A DNA stretch of 64,000 bases, from positions 122,501-186,500 of the forward strand of contig JAODUO010000620.1 in the NCBI GenBank assembly GCA_025642075.2, in the 5' to 3' direction. Numbering within the stretch: the first letter of the stretch is position 1; every line of letters begins with the position of its first letter. The notes below the pieces were generated by a model, which did no database searches, was not told the origin of the DNA, and saw nothing but the letters and a program-made list of their open reading frames with translations. A program made the position numbers and the translations under genes. Positions 34,834 to 46,631 of this stretch are shown piece after piece. This stretch comes from Ridgeia piscesae (Eukaryota > Annelida > Polychaeta > Sabellida > Siboglinidae).

Positions 34834-36640
34834 GTGGTGTGTCACATCACAATGACATGTCATCTGTTCATACTGCTTAGTTTACTTCCTGTCCAGTCGT
34901 GGCAAGAAACACACCAGGAAACAGCAGAAAACCTTAGAAGGTGTTCACCCACTTCACCCATCACCAAGAGTCCTAGACCAACAGGTCGGAGCACAGGACA
35001 GACAGGCCATCAGTGTCTCTGGTGGAGCCAAGCTGATATGTGACAATCGTTCTGCTGAAGTGACAGACGTCATTTAAATGAACAACGGATCATGATGTGG
35101 AGGTCTGACTGCAGCCAACCAGTGATGATGATGATGAGTTTGTGTAACAACTATACAGGCCTTTTAGAATCATCTACGTCTCATCAGTTCCTTTTCACTC
35201 ACCAGAATGGTGCACAGAAAAGGTTGCTCAACAAATATGGTGACATTGCACTTCTGGATGCCACCTACAAGACGACTAAATACAGCCTTCCCCTCTTCAT
35301 GCTTGTTGTCCGCACAAATGTTGGTTACCTGACTGCTGCGGAGTTTATCTGTGAAGTTGATATTGCAGAATCCATCAAAAAAGCACTTCAGATCATATCT
35401 ACGTGGAACCCAGAGTGGACTCCATCATGGACGGTTGATTACAGCGACGCAGAGTACCAGGCCATACAACATGTCTTTCCCAGGCCCAGATTTATCTGTG
35501 CACCTTTCACCGTGAGCAGGCATGGATATGATGGGTTCGAGATGGTAGGTTTACTTTTGTAAGGTGGAAAATTTGAAGCCTTTCAGCACATGAACGTTAT
35601 GGTCAATGCTGATGAGTGACAAATGTGAAACATATATCTAAACGTAGTTACACATTACACTGTATGTGTATTCTTACAGCAGAATATAGGTATTCATGTG
35701 TCAAATGTTGAAGATGCAATGTTTCAGGCTAGTATTGTCTGAGTGTGGATGAAAGAGAACATTTCCTATCATCCATGCGGACAACTGCGAATGTGCAATC
35801 CAAACAGACCTGCGAGACAGCAGTAACAGCATTTAGAAGAAGTCGCCTATATAAGTAACAACAACAAAAAGGTGGAGACGTACACTGAGAACTGGTGGCT
35901 CAACATACCCGACGTAAGTTAGTTGACTTTCTCACATTTAGGTGATAATAATACCACAGTAACTGCAGGACCGTTCTTGTTTCTCCTTAAAACCACTTTC
36001 ATATTATTTTGTCATGTTAGACAATAAATCTTCATTCACTTGCTTTCTGTAGTAATAAAAATTACTCGCAATCAAGTATTATCCATTTCAGTGATGGTGC
36101 AATGCGTTACCAAATAGTGGCTTCCATATCCGTGTAACAACCAACAATGGTGTTGCGATGTCTCAAACATAGCTATCTGAAACTGACAGGAGTTGGAAGC
36201 CTGCCGAATTTGGCATCCAGCATAGTTGATCAGTTCATACCTGATCAGCTGATGTCGTATGCCCAGAAGAACTACAAATGTAGTGAGCACTATAGGCAAT
36301 TTAACGAGGAGATTCCCAGCTATCTTCACAACAGACCACATGCAATTGTGCAACAGTGTCTGTGCGCACATGAAGCAGCTTCTTATTATAAGTTTCTTTT
36401 CTTGTTCAAGACATCAACGTGGTAGGCCAGAACAAATTTTAAGTCTGCAGTGAACGTCACCCCAGTACCTGGTACGCAATACACCTTGGATCACCAGGGA
36501 GGCCACCATCATGCCAGTCTTGGGCATTCACGTTTTCAAACCTGCCTTGCAAACACTTCTTTGCAATCTTCAGAAACATTACCATGTCTTACTAATGCCC
36601 AACGATGCCTCCGAAACATAGGTAATATGATCATTTCCGT
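34834..36640 (+). pseudogene. MULE-domain/SWIM-finger transposase-like relic
   Basis: The central block, 35170-35562, reads FLFTHQNGAQKRLLNKYGD, LLDATYKTTKYSLPLFMLVV, RTNVGYLTAAEF, TWNPEWTPSW and DAEYQAIQHVFP: the DDE/MULE core seen in CARF-like and SWIM-containing transposase-derived proteins of invertebrates. Further blocks in other frames follow in the right order. They are YTENWWLNIP near 35890; SYLKLTG..SLPNLASSIVDQFIPD and YRQFNEEIPSYLHNRPHAIV at about 36165-36350; VTPVPGTQYTLDHQGGH at about 36453; and a SWIM-type end CKHFFAIFRN at about 36548. Stops, shifts and lost segments show decay. Intron-like gaps cannot be excluded, but the damage pattern fits a dead element. Confidence 0.72.
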
Positions 36641-37369
36641 GTCTGTGCAATGTGCATCACCCACATACCATGAGGCAGTCTGCAATAAATAATATACTCT
36701 CTTGTTATAAACAAAAAGTCTCCCGCCTTTTGAATACAGTAACAAGAAGATGGACATGTTACAAGTTACATGCTAGCTGTGGTGCTGAGTTACAATGCCA
36801 CCATGGTACCACACAGCATAAATGAAGCTTAGAAGTTGCCAGTAGGTTTCAAAGAGAAGTCTGAGCGATCAGATCAAAAATAAGTACATGCGGTTAGCAC
36901 TGCTGCGCTACTCACTGCAGATCTAATATTACCCTGGATGACAGCTGTCTGGGGTGGATATATTGTCATGCCTACAAAGTAATGAGAAGTGAAAACTCGT
37001 ACAAAAAGAAGAGTTCTTCCAAATACAGTCAGAAATAAGCTATTCCAAAGCTTTGAAAAATGTGACACAACCACTGACAGCCACATTTCTGACGTGCGAT
37101 GCTAATCCAAACAGACGGCTACTTCGCATGACCCAGAATTTATCAAACTCGCCAGAGTGATCATGATGGGATGGTCAACATTGGCAACATGGATGAGATA
37201 TCTGACGATGGGACCATCAGGACAACTTATTTTTAGGATGTTTTGGATGGTGGTGACTTTAATTTTAGTGACTTTTAAATGTGCCTTACGACGTCACAGC
37301 GGGCGATAATTCATTGAATCCTTAAAACAAGAGCATATCAGAAGACTATCAAAGTAAGAAAGGCACAGC
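36641..37369. other. Unassigned spacer
   Basis: No recognisable gene. The sequence looks like decayed coding DNA but gives no domain in any frame. Confidence 0.35.
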
Positions 37370-38020
37370 ACTGTCGTTGAATGTGCATTCAAGATCCTGG
37401 TCACTGGAGACAGGGAAGTGGGAAACCAGATTCAACGACAACCTTCAACAAACCCCATCACCATATCCTCACCGATCTAGACAAGACTGATCTAGTAGAG
37501 TTTGACCGCAGTGGTGAGAGGCATACAGACCCTCACTGATCTAGACAGAAATGATCTAGTAGAGTTTGTCCGCAGTGATGAGAGGCATACAGATCCTCAC
37601 TGATCTAGACAGAAATGATCTAGTAGAGTTTGTCAGCAGTGATGAGAGGCATACAGATCCTCACTGATCTAGACAGAAATGATCTAGTAGAGTTTGTCAG
37701 CAGTGATGAGAGGCCTTTACAGATTAAGACAGGAATGACCTGGTGGAATTTGTCAGCAGTGGTGAGAGGCATACAGTCCCTCACTGATCTAGACAGAAAT
37801 GATCTAGTAGAGTTTGTCAGCAGTGATGAGAGGCCTTTACAGATTAAGACAGGAATGACCTGGTGGAATTTGTCAGCAGTGGTGAGAGGCATACAAACCC
37901 TCACTGATCTAGACAGAAATGACCTGGTGGATTTTGTCAGCAGTGGTGAGAGGCATACAGACCCTCACTGATTTAGACATAAATGACCTGGTGGAGTTAG
38001 GGCTGAGAATAACTAGTAAG
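37370..38020 (+). repeat. Composite VNTR unit 8, partial
   Basis: The second half of a leader (cattcaagatcctggtcact, ..gggaaaccagattcaacgac) is followed by about nine monomers. Two pairs are duplicated as a 2-mer of about 130 bp with an internal deletion (gaggcctttacagattaaga at about 37710 and 37830). No tail is recognised after about 38000. Confidence 0.82.
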
Positions 38021-38456
38021 TGAGTTGGTAAGTGTTTGTGCAGTTTCATGATCTAAAATGGCTCCCAAGGTGTGACGTCTTTTGATTCAGGAAGCAAAAT
38101 CTTTGATTTGAACACATAATTTCAGTGTGTAATTAGACCACATCATGCCTGCAAAATGAGAAGAAAGTACTTTTGACACCACTGAAACAGCACTGAATTA
38201 CGACACCATGCTGGTCAGGCTTGTGGAAATTCTGAGTAATGAAGCAGTTGTCAAAATATTACATAACGTGCTAAACCCAAAGACCCTAAGTTTTCAGTCT
38301 TATCACCACATAGTTCCCTATGAAAGAACTGTACAGTGGTATGTGTCCAGCTGACTGTGATCATCATGTACTTATAAACAAGATGTTTTCAGCCTGACAC
38401 CTGTCCACATTATGGTACTATACACAACTTCAGTCTTGTCTGTTCCTTGTTTTCAG

Positions 38457-38538
38457 ACTGAAGGCGGCTGAGAGGACATTCCTAGAGGAGTACTGAGGCA
38501 TGATGAGACTAGCTTTTCAAGCACTCAACATCCTTCAA
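38457..38538 (+). pseudogene. Possible hAT transposase exon scrap
   Basis: After a good acceptor (tgttttcag) the frame reads LKAAERTFLEEY, a stop, then GMMRLAFQALNILQ, and ends at GTATGT. The pattern LxxxExxFLxEYxxVMxPLAxALDILQ is common in hAT/ZBED transposases of invertebrates. One in-frame stop; no flanking domains recognised. Confidence 0.4.
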
Positions 38539-38989
38539 GTATGTAATCTCTTAGCATGAAAAGAAAGTAACACATTCCAATGATTACACAGAGTTTCACA
38601 GATGCACAGTCCCATCCATCAGGCTGCTGGGATATTGATATATAATCCTTTTCTACATAATTCCTTTCTGAAGATGTTTGCTTCCAAGTAACATCTCCTC
38701 AAATGAAACAATAATGCAGTGCATATTTATTGACTGTACTTTATGATAATTATGAAATTATAATCGAAAGCAAAGATATGGTTATGCGAGTGTTCATTAT
38801 ATTACATGAAACACTATAAATTGAAACAATTTATAAATTTTATGTAGTTTTGGTCTCTAACCCTTAATTATAACAGTAGCGATTAGTAGAATTATTGCTA
38901 CTTCAGCGATCTTAATAGATAATATTTTTACTTCTGAACTTTGTATGATTTGTAATAAATGACATTAGTGATAACCTCTCTATATTTGC

Positions 38990-39465
38990 CATGTGCAAGT
39001 GCAATATAGCAAATAATATAAGTAGTTCATCAAACAGATATACACATCACATTAGCGATGACAACTTCAATGTTTTGAAAATCAGCATAACCAAACATTC
39101 TTATAAAACTGTTCTAAATGATGAAGATGCTAATCTAGCTTATTACTGTTTTCTAAACACCTTTAGAAAATTGTACAACAAAAAACATTAAAACACAACC
39201 AACATAAAGTACCTAAGATGAATACGAAAAATGCTTGGCTTACTAAAGGTTTGAAAAATGCATGTATACCAAAAAAAAATTGATCTTGCCCCCCCCTGGA
39301 CGCCCATGGATGTTTCATAGTACTTACAGCCCACACTGAACAATTTAAGAATTCATTGTTTATAAAAAAAACAATAGCCGACTGGAACCAACTAAACGAG
39401 TTGCCGGTCCAGGCTGAAACCATAACTGATTTCAGTCGCCTGACCTGCGGCTCAAACACTCAATA
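38990..39465 (+). pseudogene. LINE polyprotein scraps
   Basis: Two pieces that fit LINE proteins. One from upstream of RT (LNDEDANLAYYCFLNTFRKL, then NAWLTKGLKNACIPKKN in another frame) is joined directly to an extreme C-terminal piece (KKTIADWNQLNELPV, ITDFSRL). The whole RT core is missing, so this is an internally deleted, dead copy. Confidence 0.55.
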
Positions 39466-39557
39466 ACATGCGCACACACACCCGTCGTATATAATAGCTT
39501 CTTACGACGTATCCCATTCAGATATACGTGGTCCTGACTAAAACTGTATTATGTATA

Positions 39558-41097
39558 CCGTAAATCCTGTATTACTAGCCGCGGCTACTAATACAGTAGT
39601 GTGTAGCCAAAATGAAGACGAAAACGCCAAAGTTGGGGTGCGGCTTTAAATATAGTAATTTGCCGAGACAAATTAACATTTGGGTCACAAAATTGTCAGT
39701 ATAAACGTGAAAAACTTACCGAAGAAACGAAGCCGGTTTGATAAAAAACACATTGTATTACAGTTGCTACTTGTGCTAAACAAATGATATAACACTGTTA
39801 ATAAAATCCCATGTCGATAAAATGTTCAGAGACAACGATCAGAATATGAAAACATGTCACAGTTAAACTCCACAAGACCCTTTCATCGTCGCCGTCAAAG
39901 AATGCCTTGGCTAGGTCGGGGAAAGGAACGGCTCGGCGGCGCATTTCATGTATCCATTTCAACGTTGGCAACACCATTGCATCAGACAATCATCATCAAA
40001 TATGATGAAATAATTCCTTTCACAGTTAATATAATCCTTTGTCAACACTATTGTTGTATTGTCGCCATCAAAGAACGCTATCGCGAATGGCATGATGGTG
40101 TCGTTCAGTGTAGCGTGTCCGTGTCTGAGTCATTGCTGCTGCTGCACGTGCCGGCAAATAAATATTATGTCATCGTCCTTTGTTAGCAACAATCCCACGC
40201 GGTCTGTTTTGTTTTGACATTAGTTTTAATCTCAGTTCCAAGAACAATGTTCACACGTTTACAAAAGCCAGGCTTCATGCCGATTGTCAAAACAACACCA
40301 CACTCTACCAGGGCTTCCCAGCCACTGACGACCAAGTTAATTGCATTTGTTTTCTGGGTCAAGATACAATGTTGTAACCCCGACTTCCTGTGCCTGGGTG
40401 ATGCCTGGACAAACACGGGTGGCTGGTGGCCTAATTAAGGGACGACTGTCTGAGAAAAATGTGTTACATCCGTTCCCACGCTGGCGGAGACGCCAAGTTA
40501 TTACATTGTTGCTAGCCGGCAAGGAAGCGTCTTTGAAGTATACACAGGCCTGGGAGAGGATGGGTAGCTTACATTTTATAGGTGCCAGCATTATGCATGG
40601 TTCTACATACAATCCTATAAAACCAAAACTTCTTAACATATTTTAATAATGTTAGCACCATTGAATAGCTTAAATACGTGGCTACATTTTATTCGTTGGA
40701 TGTATGGACATTCTGCCACCCAATTATATTCTGATAGCATGGTGAAATTGTGGTTATTCCCCCCCCCGTTTTCCCCCAAATTAACATAGTAATATTCCGA
40801 TTAAAATACATACTGTGTCGTAATTATAAATGCATTACAATAATGAGTCTTTCAGTTATTCATTTATGATCATTATTAGCAAAGTTATGACTTCTATGAA
40901 ACAGGTTAAAATGTTTCCAAATTGCGTGCGCTACGGCAGTATATCGCACGCAGTTAATGGTATTGGCTCAAAGTCGGGGTGCGGCTTTAAATAAGGGTTT
41001 TGCCGATATCAAACAGAGCGGAGGAAATTCGGGATTTAGGTCAAAAGTCGGGGTGCGGTTTTAATTAGGGGTGCGGCTAGTAATACAGGATTTACGG
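39558..41097. mobile_element. 1.54-kb non-autonomous TIR element, TA target site
   Basis: Terminal inverted repeats of 25 bp (ccgtaaatcctgtattacta.. at 39558 and its complement ending at 41097) are flanked by TA on both sides (39556-39557, 41098-41099). Sub-terminal motifs ggggtgcggcttttaaat-like recur at both ends (about 39635 and 40975, 41050). The left end is almost a perfect palindrome around ccgcgg (about 39571-39596). Several short ORFs inside overlap on both strands without recognisable domains, and no transposase is seen. The superfamily is not assigned; the TA duplication would fit Tc1/mariner-like mobilisation. Confidence 0.78.
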
Positions 41098-41099
41098 TA

Positions 41100-43030
41100 G
41101 TCTAGAGTGGTCTAGAACCATGAATAAATAACAGACACAGTTATTCAAATTGTCAACTGTCTGATTTATCGATAGAAGCAAAGCGTATTAATTAAAACAC
41201 ACATTCCTGAATATATATGACAATTATTCTGACTTATTCTTGTTATCGAAGTTGGTTTATGCCTGTCGCACTCCGCGCCCGTGGCCGATTGGTCTGGAAA
41301 GGAGTTGTGAAACCGTGGTGAAACCGATGACAATCTCAACTCTGTCTATAGTCGAATTCGTTTGCATAATTCCATCGAATTTGTTTTAATTGTTGGTCTT
41401 GATTGATGCAATAAAATACGCAAGCGGCACCGTATGTTGTTTGTCGGTTAGAAACGTTGCGCGAACAGTCACCGTTTAACCCAACGTGAACAAACCCACC
41501 ATTTTGATTTGTTTTATGCACATGGCGCCGCATGGCGGTCTCTCTAATAGTATCATAAAATACAAAATAAAAGCCCTCTTTGTGGTAAGCATTTACATTT
41601 ACCATAATATTATATTTACTTACGAAAGTCTCACCAGTAACGTTTTGGTTGCCCTACCCACAATTATTAATTTTGAATACCGTTAGTCTGGGCGCCATCT
41701 TTGCTAATAATTGTAACGTCTACTCTGTTGTTCACGGACTGTTACACATCTAAAAAAGGATGTTATAATGTTATACATAATGTACGGCTTCACGCAGCGT
41801 TTTGAAAGCCTGTCTGTAATGTGCTGAAATAGCCTCAAATGAAAGGTAATAAGTTACAGATCACATAACTGTTAATTTTATTACGATATCTTTATTAGAT
41901 ACAAAGTTATTGCAATTTAAAGACGGAAAAATTGCGCAAAATTTGTGTATCTCTTATATTGTAAAATGAGCTCATTTTTGTGTTTTCTGTTTATAAATAT
42001 TTGAAGAAAAGTGACTTTAAAGTGGCATAACTTTGTTATTTATATGACTATTAAAATACTTTTTGCATTGTTTTGAAATGCATTGAATGGAGTAATAAAT
42101 TTGCTATATTTATTTTTTTGCTCTAATTTATTAATTTAATTAGTTAATATTAGTTAAGTAGTGCACAGTAGTAACAGACCAACAAATTCTAATCAAGATC
42201 ATAAATGTGAGTTCATAAATATGAAGATATTTATACATATTATGCAGTGTGCATAACCACATTGACTATGATAATAAATATATATTAACTAGTCATGTAA
42301 TAATAAATTAATTAATTAGTTAATAGGCGATAATTAGCAGGCATCCTCATCAGACAGAAACGTTTTTGTAAAATGCCACAATGTCCATGAATATGTTTAT
42401 AATATTATGATAAACATGACATTTTTAGAACCACCTTACTTGTGGTAAGAGATATACATTAAACAGTTATGTAATATTAATAATAAACTAAATGAATAAA
42501 TCAATTAGATTAGTAGCCGTGCTTCGTAGACTTACAAATGAATAAAAGGCCTTAATATCCATAATTATTAAGACATTCCCACATTAATTACGGTAGTAAA
42601 TACACATTACCCAGTAATTTCAGAATAACACTAACTTAATTAATAAGTTAATATTGGCTAATGTTAGCATGCTAACTCGACTAATGATTACATTTTGATG
42701 AAAGCCTGCAGTAAATAATTATGAAGTAAATATAATTTATGCAATGTTTAGAACCACATGAAACATTCTGATCAACCATCAATAAATACATGTCATTACA
42801 GCATAAATAATAACTTTATTAATAAATATTAACTAAATAACAAACTCAACAGATCAATGCATGACAATGAAGCACAGTTGTCATACTTCACTTGTTTATG
42901 GATTATCGTGAGGTTACAGGTTGGACAAATACTGTAGGCTCAGTAGAGGCTATTAATAAATGTTATAGTTTCATAATATTTTGCATTTCAACATGAACTT
43001 GATGAAGTAATGTTTATAAACTGTTCACAG
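41100..43030. other. Gene-free AT-rich stretch
   Basis: Mostly very AT-rich unique sequence with many short ATTAAT-type words. No exon, RNA gene or repeat array recognised. Confidence 0.5.
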
Positions 43031-43147
43031 TGTTTCGTCACCGACTCCGACATCTCTTGTGTCAAATACAAGACTGCTTTCTGCGTTACCCTCCCCGGGA
43101 TAAAGTGCAAGATGAAGAAGCTGCTCACGTTACCCCGCTTCATTATG
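43031..43147 (+). CDS. Possible orphan cysteine-containing exon
   Basis: A 117-base segment, 39 codons open in phase 0, lies between an acceptor-like ttcacag and a donor-like ATG|GTCAGT. It is distinctly more GC-rich than its AT-rich surroundings. Cysteines sit at codons 1, 10, 18 and 26 (C-x8-C-x7-C-x7-C), and the end is basic (KCKMKKLL). The opposite strand is also open, so coding status is uncertain. No family recognised. Confidence 0.25.
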
Positions 43148-44419
43148 GTCAGTGTAGATATGTGTATTATGTGACACATTCAGTGAGACAAGTTATGTAA
43201 TAAATTAGAAATTAGTGTAAGCGGATGATGCATGTGATATATTGAAGCCTTTGTAGGTTCTGTATCTTCACAGTTAACTGACAGGTACAGTTTTGTTCGA
43301 GCAATAAAACAATGTGTTCTTGTCTATTAAAACTGCAGTGTTCATGTCACGTTCACAGGGACTGTATCTTCAGAGAGCGTAGATATGTTGCTGGGTCATC
43401 TTCAGTAAAACGAAGCTTGTAGTTATGTATACACATGTGTGTAATTTTTCAGGTGCGAGATTTCTGAAATAAAACAATTCAAAGTACATGCAATAACTAC
43501 AATAATTCATCAAGCATATTATGTCAGTATTATTGTATATTCATGCCAAGCATTTAAATAAATACATTTCTAGAAGTAATTGAATTATTATTAATTATAA
43601 TTAGGAATATTAGTAGTGATATTTTATTCACAATGTCATAAAACAGGAGTACACTAAATAGAATGAACAATCACCTTATTAACATAGTGGACCTGTAACA
43701 AATATTAAATACAAGCAAATCTATTAGTACGTAGATCTAGCCTCGAGTCTAGGCCAAGCCCAAGGGCCAAGGCCAGGTATAAACTGACAGCACAGAATGA
43801 CAGATCGGTTAAACTTAAATGTCATGATTTTTTAAAGCCCTATAATGTAGGCTACTAATAAATAAATAAATACACACATTCTTAGCTTTAAAATATGTTC
43901 TCTTCAACATACATTTACAGTCTAAGCCAACCTTTTGGTGTTGCGCACGCAACTTCTTCACTGACACACACATGACAACGCCTACGCTAACCAGGCTGCC
44001 AATGGCAATGTTGATTTTTTTAGAATGGGTCAAAACCATATTTCGCGCCCACGCACACCAAAAATTTCTTCACCACAGGTTACAATAAACCTAATAGATT
44101 ACCTTAGATACAAAATAATTCCCCAGCTCAACACCTATATTGCTTAACCCAAATTGTTTTGGTGACACAAACGCGATTTCATCGAGATGCAAGTCTTTAC
44201 AATGGTCAAACTTGACGCTGTTAGAATGGCTCAAAATTGCATTTCGCGCCCATGCACGCCAATCAAACACCCATAGATTACATAAAACACAAAATATTTT
44301 ACCAGCTTCTTTGGCATATTTGGTAAATTCATTCGTGAAAAACTGCTACGTCATTATATCGATGAAATCTAGCTTAATATTGGTCAATTTAAAAATTAAA
44401 ACGATGTAAATAAAGTTCC
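43148..44419. other. Gene-free stretch with a diverged direct repeat
   Basis: Two related segments about 200 bp apart share ttagaatgg.tcaaaa..catttcgcgcccaygcacrcc (44018-44060 and 44217-44260). The rest is AT-rich unique sequence. Confidence 0.5.
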
Positions 44420-44515
44420 ACTTACCACCAAGATGGAGCCGCAATCCGATGACGTCAATCATGAAAAAGGCACGAGAATCAGAGAGTTAAGAGAAAACGC
44501 TACCCAGATCCAAGT
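44420..44515 (+). promoter_or_regulatory. Candidate promoter / first coding exon
   Basis: Contains caagatggagccgc, close to the YY1 motif AAGATGGMGGC that usually sits at transcription starts. Twelve bases later it contains a CRE-like atgacgtcaat. The ATG inside the YY1-like motif is in a strong context (accaagATGG) and opens a frame, MEPQSDDVNHEKGTRIRELR.., that reaches a consensus donor ccaa|gtaaga at 44513. No second exon was identified; the same DNA read on the minus strand also offers a donor (ggtaagtgg). This is suggestive only. Confidence 0.3.
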
Positions 44516-44889
44516 AAGACACGACGAAAACGGTACGCGGCTTTGCACGCACGTAAAATCACCACGGCAGCAGATTTTTTTGAAGTGCCTACTGAGATGT
44601 CTTTGGTCCTGGTAGAATATTCTCTACTGATAACCCTCTGTTTATGAAACTTCATGCACCAAGCCACTATCCAATCATCATAATGTTTTGTTATGGATGT
44701 CATCCTGTCTGAATTATTAAATTGATTAAATTAAATAAATAATTTAAATTAAATTAAATTAAAGTGATTGTGTCGAATGACACTGAGGTGTCTACCATTG
44801 TGATGACCTCCTGGGATTGGATTAATTATTCATGAGACCCTGTGCAGTATTTACCATGTTAGTCATGTTGTCTGTCTGTCTGCTTGTCT
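44516..44889. other. Unassigned spacer
   Basis: Nothing recognised apart from a short AAATT-rich stretch at 44710-44765. Confidence 0.4.
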
Positions 44890-45180
44890 ACAGTGTATCA
44901 GTCAGTACGGGGTAATCTGTAATATTGGAGTAGATAATGTGTCCGAAGATTATGCAGCTTTTCGAAGTTATGGAGATGGGACGATAATTAAATGGAAGAG
45001 GCTGGTCTGCCGCCTTCAAGGTTGGTGCGTTGTTGGCATGCAAGTTGAATAAATATGAGAATGGGATCAATAATCCTGTGATCATTGATTTTTGGAAGGG
45101 CTTTGAGGGTTGGAGCCAATTCAATTGTGGCATGTTCTAGTATTCCGGTGAATTTTGCATCTAACTGTGGAAACACGCAT
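44890..45180 (-). pseudogene. LINE reverse-transcriptase scrap
   Basis: Minus-strand frames give a finger-subdomain block (QLDAKFTGILEHATIELAP, IQLACQQRTNLEGGRPAS, then FNYRPISITSKSCIIFGHII) that matches the NYRPISLL..SKIFE region of LINE RTs with a frame change. Nothing else of the element is present. Confidence 0.6.
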
Positions 45181-45512
45181 ATCTGGTTACTTGGGTTTTG
45201 TCCTTGTGCCGAGGCCTGAAAGGAGACACAAGTGGGTCTTGTAGGAAGCCCGAAGCGAGCTCCTCTGCTCTGCTCCTCGATACAACCGATGGGGCTAAGT
45301 CAGAAGGTGGGGTTATTTTGCACTGTTATCTGTGCAATGTGTGCATTCTATTTTTTTGTAGAACCGAAACCTTAAGATGTAAAATTCAAAAATATTCTTA
45401 TGTATGATGTAATATACTTGATATTGTATGGTTTTTTTTAATCTGTACCTAAGACAGTTTATGATTTTGTTGTCAGGTTCTCGGGACATACCGTAAACAC
45501 TCTCACAGAGAT

Positions 45513-46537
45513 ATGGCTGCACTTAAAAGAGGATTATGTGTGTTAGGAGTGCTGCTGGTCCTACTGTCACTGTACTGCTTGAAGCCATTTTACAAAACAC
45601 CCAAGATGCAACTGCTTTTGAACCCATATACATCAACCAATAATATTGACAGCTGCAATATCCTGATTAAATCCGGAACAGGATTCTATGCTGAGGATCC
45701 AGTGGAAGTGAAACAGCTCAGTGTATACTTTCAAACCGCATCCAGCAAGGCGAATACTACGAAACTGTTTACATCAAAAACATACAGACACACGGTAGAC
45801 ATCGCCTGCCACACTGACAAAACTCAAGGAGGAATTGTGATATGGATTGAAGAGAGATATCTTGGTAATCTAACATCTGGCGGTTCTAATTTCCGAGTGC
45901 AGTTTGGAACACCCTTGCGACAGATGTGCTCATATGACGATTACTTTAACGGCACATATGTCATATTCTGCCCGGCACCCGTGTATGGGTGTATAGATGT
46001 AATGATCGACATACTCTACGTCAACTTTTACGCTTTTAGAGGAAACCAAATGTACCATTAAATGTGCGACTATGGAACAACACACTGTGCCCACTGAGTA
46101 ACGGACATTGTAGCCTAGGTCACACCATACCAGCAAACATCGTTGAGAGGACAGCGCTACCTGATGTCCATTTGTTGCGAAGGAGAGTTGCAGCCCAAAA
46201 CCAATTCAAGTGGTCTGAGGTAGATGGAAAACTACAGCTGTCAACTTATAACTCACAGATGTCAAATGAGACGTCAAGTGCGTTTCAACCAATTAATCAA
46301 TCAAAGTTTTGCAGGTGAGACATCATTTCTGAATGCCATTATGCCATGCTTGTTGCAGTAGTAAAGGACACTGCTAAGATCACAGCAGATGTGTAGGAGA
46401 CTCCATTTGTAAAACATATGAACACATACAAACAGAACTGTATGCAAGGTACAACATAGACACATATATGCATACAAATATGTACAGTCACACATAGTTT
46501 TACATACATACATGCATTCACATACATACATTCGTGT

Positions 46538-46631
<94 letters not shown>

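Noticed and set aside
37630..37971. 113-codon ORF through composite unit 8
   Set aside because: The ORF stays open only because the local monomer lengths happen to fit. Other arrays with the same monomer are closed, so it is not treated as a gene.
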